Shown one piece after another: positions 42,589 through 43,628 of a stretch of DNA of 43,628 nt. The stretch covers positions 1 to 43,628 of the forward strand of contig JABBOD010000019.1 of NCBI GenBank assembly GCA_019351995.1, in the 5' to 3' direction. Numbering within the stretch: the stretch's first letter is position 1; each line of letters starts with the position of its first letter. The notes under the pieces are model-generated. The model worked only from the letters and a program-made list of their open reading frames with translations, had not been told where the DNA came from and searched no databases. This stretch comes from Acidobacteriota bacterium. Lineage in GTDB: Bacteria > Actinomycetota > Actinomycetes > Actinomycetales > Microbacteriaceae. Position numbers and translations under genes: made by a program.

Positions 42589-43628
42589 TCAGGCGTCGAG
42601 CGCTGCCACGATTTCGGCGGCACGCCCCGGCGCGACCGGCGCGCTGAATGCGAAAGCGAGCCGCGTCGCGATGCCGCTGAATCGCTCACGCAGCTGCGTG
42701 GCAACCTCGGCCGGCGTTCCGACGCACGCGAACTCCGCGAGCATCTCGTCGGTGATGAGCTCTGCCATGGCATCCCACTCGCCGCGGCGGGACCCGGCGT
42801 TGAGCTGTTCGTGCACTCCGGTCCAGCCATGCAACTCGAGCACACTCGCGTACGCCGGCGTGCTGCCGTAGAACGCGATCTGTTTGCGAGTGGCCTGGAT
42901 CGCGGCATCCAGCTCGGACTGATCCGAACCGACCGCGACGAAGGCGGCGACGCTGACATCGACGGCATCCGCTGGCCGCCCGGCCTTCTCGCTGCCGCGC
43001 TGCAGAGCGGGCAGGCTGACCTCGCGCAGGTAACGCTGGGTCGTGAAACTGTGGCTCAGCCAGCCGTCCGCGACCTCGCCGGCGACTTCGGTCATGAGCT
43101 GGCCGACGCCGGCGATCGCGATGGGCGGCGGACCCCATGGCAGCGGCTCCGGGGCGAACATCGGCGTCATCAGGGTGTGCTGGTAGAACTCGCCGCGGTA
43201 GTCGAGCTTCTCGCCGGTCTGCCAGCTGTGCTGGATCGCACGGACCGCCAGCACGAAGTCGCGCATCCGTTCGGCGGGATGCGACCACGGCATCGAGAAG
43301 CGGCGCTCGATGTGCGGCTTGATCTGCGATCCCAGCCCGAGGACGAAACGGCCTTCGGAAAGCAGTTGCAGGTCATTCGCCGTCTCGGCGACCGTCATCG
43401 GATTGCGCGCGAACGCGACCGCGATCGAGCTGCTGAGAGTGATGCTCGTGGTGCCGCGGGCGGCGACGGCGAGTGAGATGAACGGATCGTGCTGCAGCTC
43501 GGTGGCCCCGATCCCGTCGTAGCCCTCCGCTTCGGCGCGGATCGCGGTGGCTTCGAACTCGATCGGGCCGGCGTGCACGTCCCCGGCGGTCTCCAAAGCG
43601 AACGGGCGGGTGAGCGGGCGGCCGAGCG
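42589..43628 (-). CDS. LLM-class F420-dependent oxidoreductase, 5' end beyond window
   Basis: The frame is open from the right edge to the stop at 42589 (346 codons visible). The luciferase-like TIM barrel is clear: ETQ-type strand GATELQHDPFISLAVAA, IAVAFARNPMTVAETA, GRFVLGLGSQIKPHIERRF, MRDFVLAVRAI, PIAIAGVGQLMTEVAGEVADG and the C-terminal LITDEMLAEFACVGTPAEV. This fits the TIGR03617-type F420 group of actinobacteria; the cofactor is inferred from the family. TTG 43596 could start it, but no ATG or GTG is available in frame inside the window, so the true start probably lies outside. Confidence 0.85.
   Translation of the reverse strand, partial: LGRPLTRPFALETAGDVHAGPIEFEATAIRAEAEGYDGIGATELQHDPFISLAVAARGTTSITLSSSIAVAFARNPMTVAETANDLQLLSEGRFVLGLGSQIKPHIERRFSMPWSHPAERMRDFVLAVRAIQHSWQTGEKLDYRGEFYQHTLMTPMFAPEPLPWGPPPIAIAGVGQLMTEVAGEVADGWLSHSFTTQRYLREVSLPALQRGSEKAGRPADAVDVSVAAFVAVGSDQSELDAAIQATRKQIAFYGSTPAYASVLELHGWTGVHEQLNAGSRRGEWDAMAELITDEMLAEFACVGTPAEVATQLRERFSGIATRLAFAFSAPVAPGRAAEIVAALDA

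Overview
The window reads as chromosomal DNA of a high-GC Gram-positive bacterium (Actinobacteria), most likely an aerobic member of Micrococcales/Microbacteriaceae. The pointers are the strong GC bias, frequent GTG starts, a MarP-like CvpA membrane segment, DUF1206, an actinobacterial SufS-SufU pair, a TIGR03617-like F420-type oxidoreductase and an apparent excess of leaderless genes. The genus assignment is an inference; no rRNA or tRNA gene is visible.

Region 1 (1-12.7 kb): a cut-off membrane protein on the minus strand, a sufS-sufU pair, then a LysR regulator divergent from a ten-gene, tightly overlapped operon for aerobic molybdenum-copper carbon monoxide dehydrogenase. The operon order is coxM, coxS, coxL, an XdhC-like protein fused to a YHS metal-binding domain, a MocA/MobA-like nucleotidyltransferase, coxD (MoxR AAA+), coxE (VWA), coxG (SRPBCC) and a second XdhC/CoxI protein. 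It therefore carries the enzyme, its cofactor and metal-centre assembly factors, and the quinone-linked CoxG. The coxM control region has a perfect TTGACA -35 box with a 15-bp palindrome in the spacer.

Region 2 (12.7-31.8 kb): mostly housekeeping genes. These are a diacylglycerol-kinase-like lipid kinase, DUF1206, glmU, prs, a small membrane protein, gnd with divergent gntK and a D-2-hydroxyacid dehydrogenase, then rplY-pth-mfd, a CPBP protease, an MFS pump, an AhpD-like protein, mazG and a GNAT. Embedded between prs and gnd is an unusual three-gene minus-strand operon: a 55-aa one-helix peptide, a b6-type dihaem cytochrome b N-terminal domain, and a 324-aa protein with a large extracytoplasmic domain. 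No Rieske protein or cytochrome c lies nearby.

Region 3 (31.8-37.7 kb): five consecutive, homologous minus-strand genes of 379-401 aa, joined by ATGA overlaps. They are FemAB/CelD-like GNAT-fold acyltransferases (Acetyltransf_6 type) in visibly lower-GC DNA. This array is the strongest candidate for an undescribed system here.

Region 4 (37.8-43.6 kb): an ABC-2 exporter (permease and ATPase) divergent from hisS, then eno, a large compound hairpin between convergent genes, and an LLM-class oxidoreductase running off the right edge.

Across the window, thirteen gene starts lie 5-7 nt (ten of them exactly 6 nt) downstream of a -10-like hexamer with A at position 2 and T at position 6. This suggests that leaderless transcription is common in this organism.
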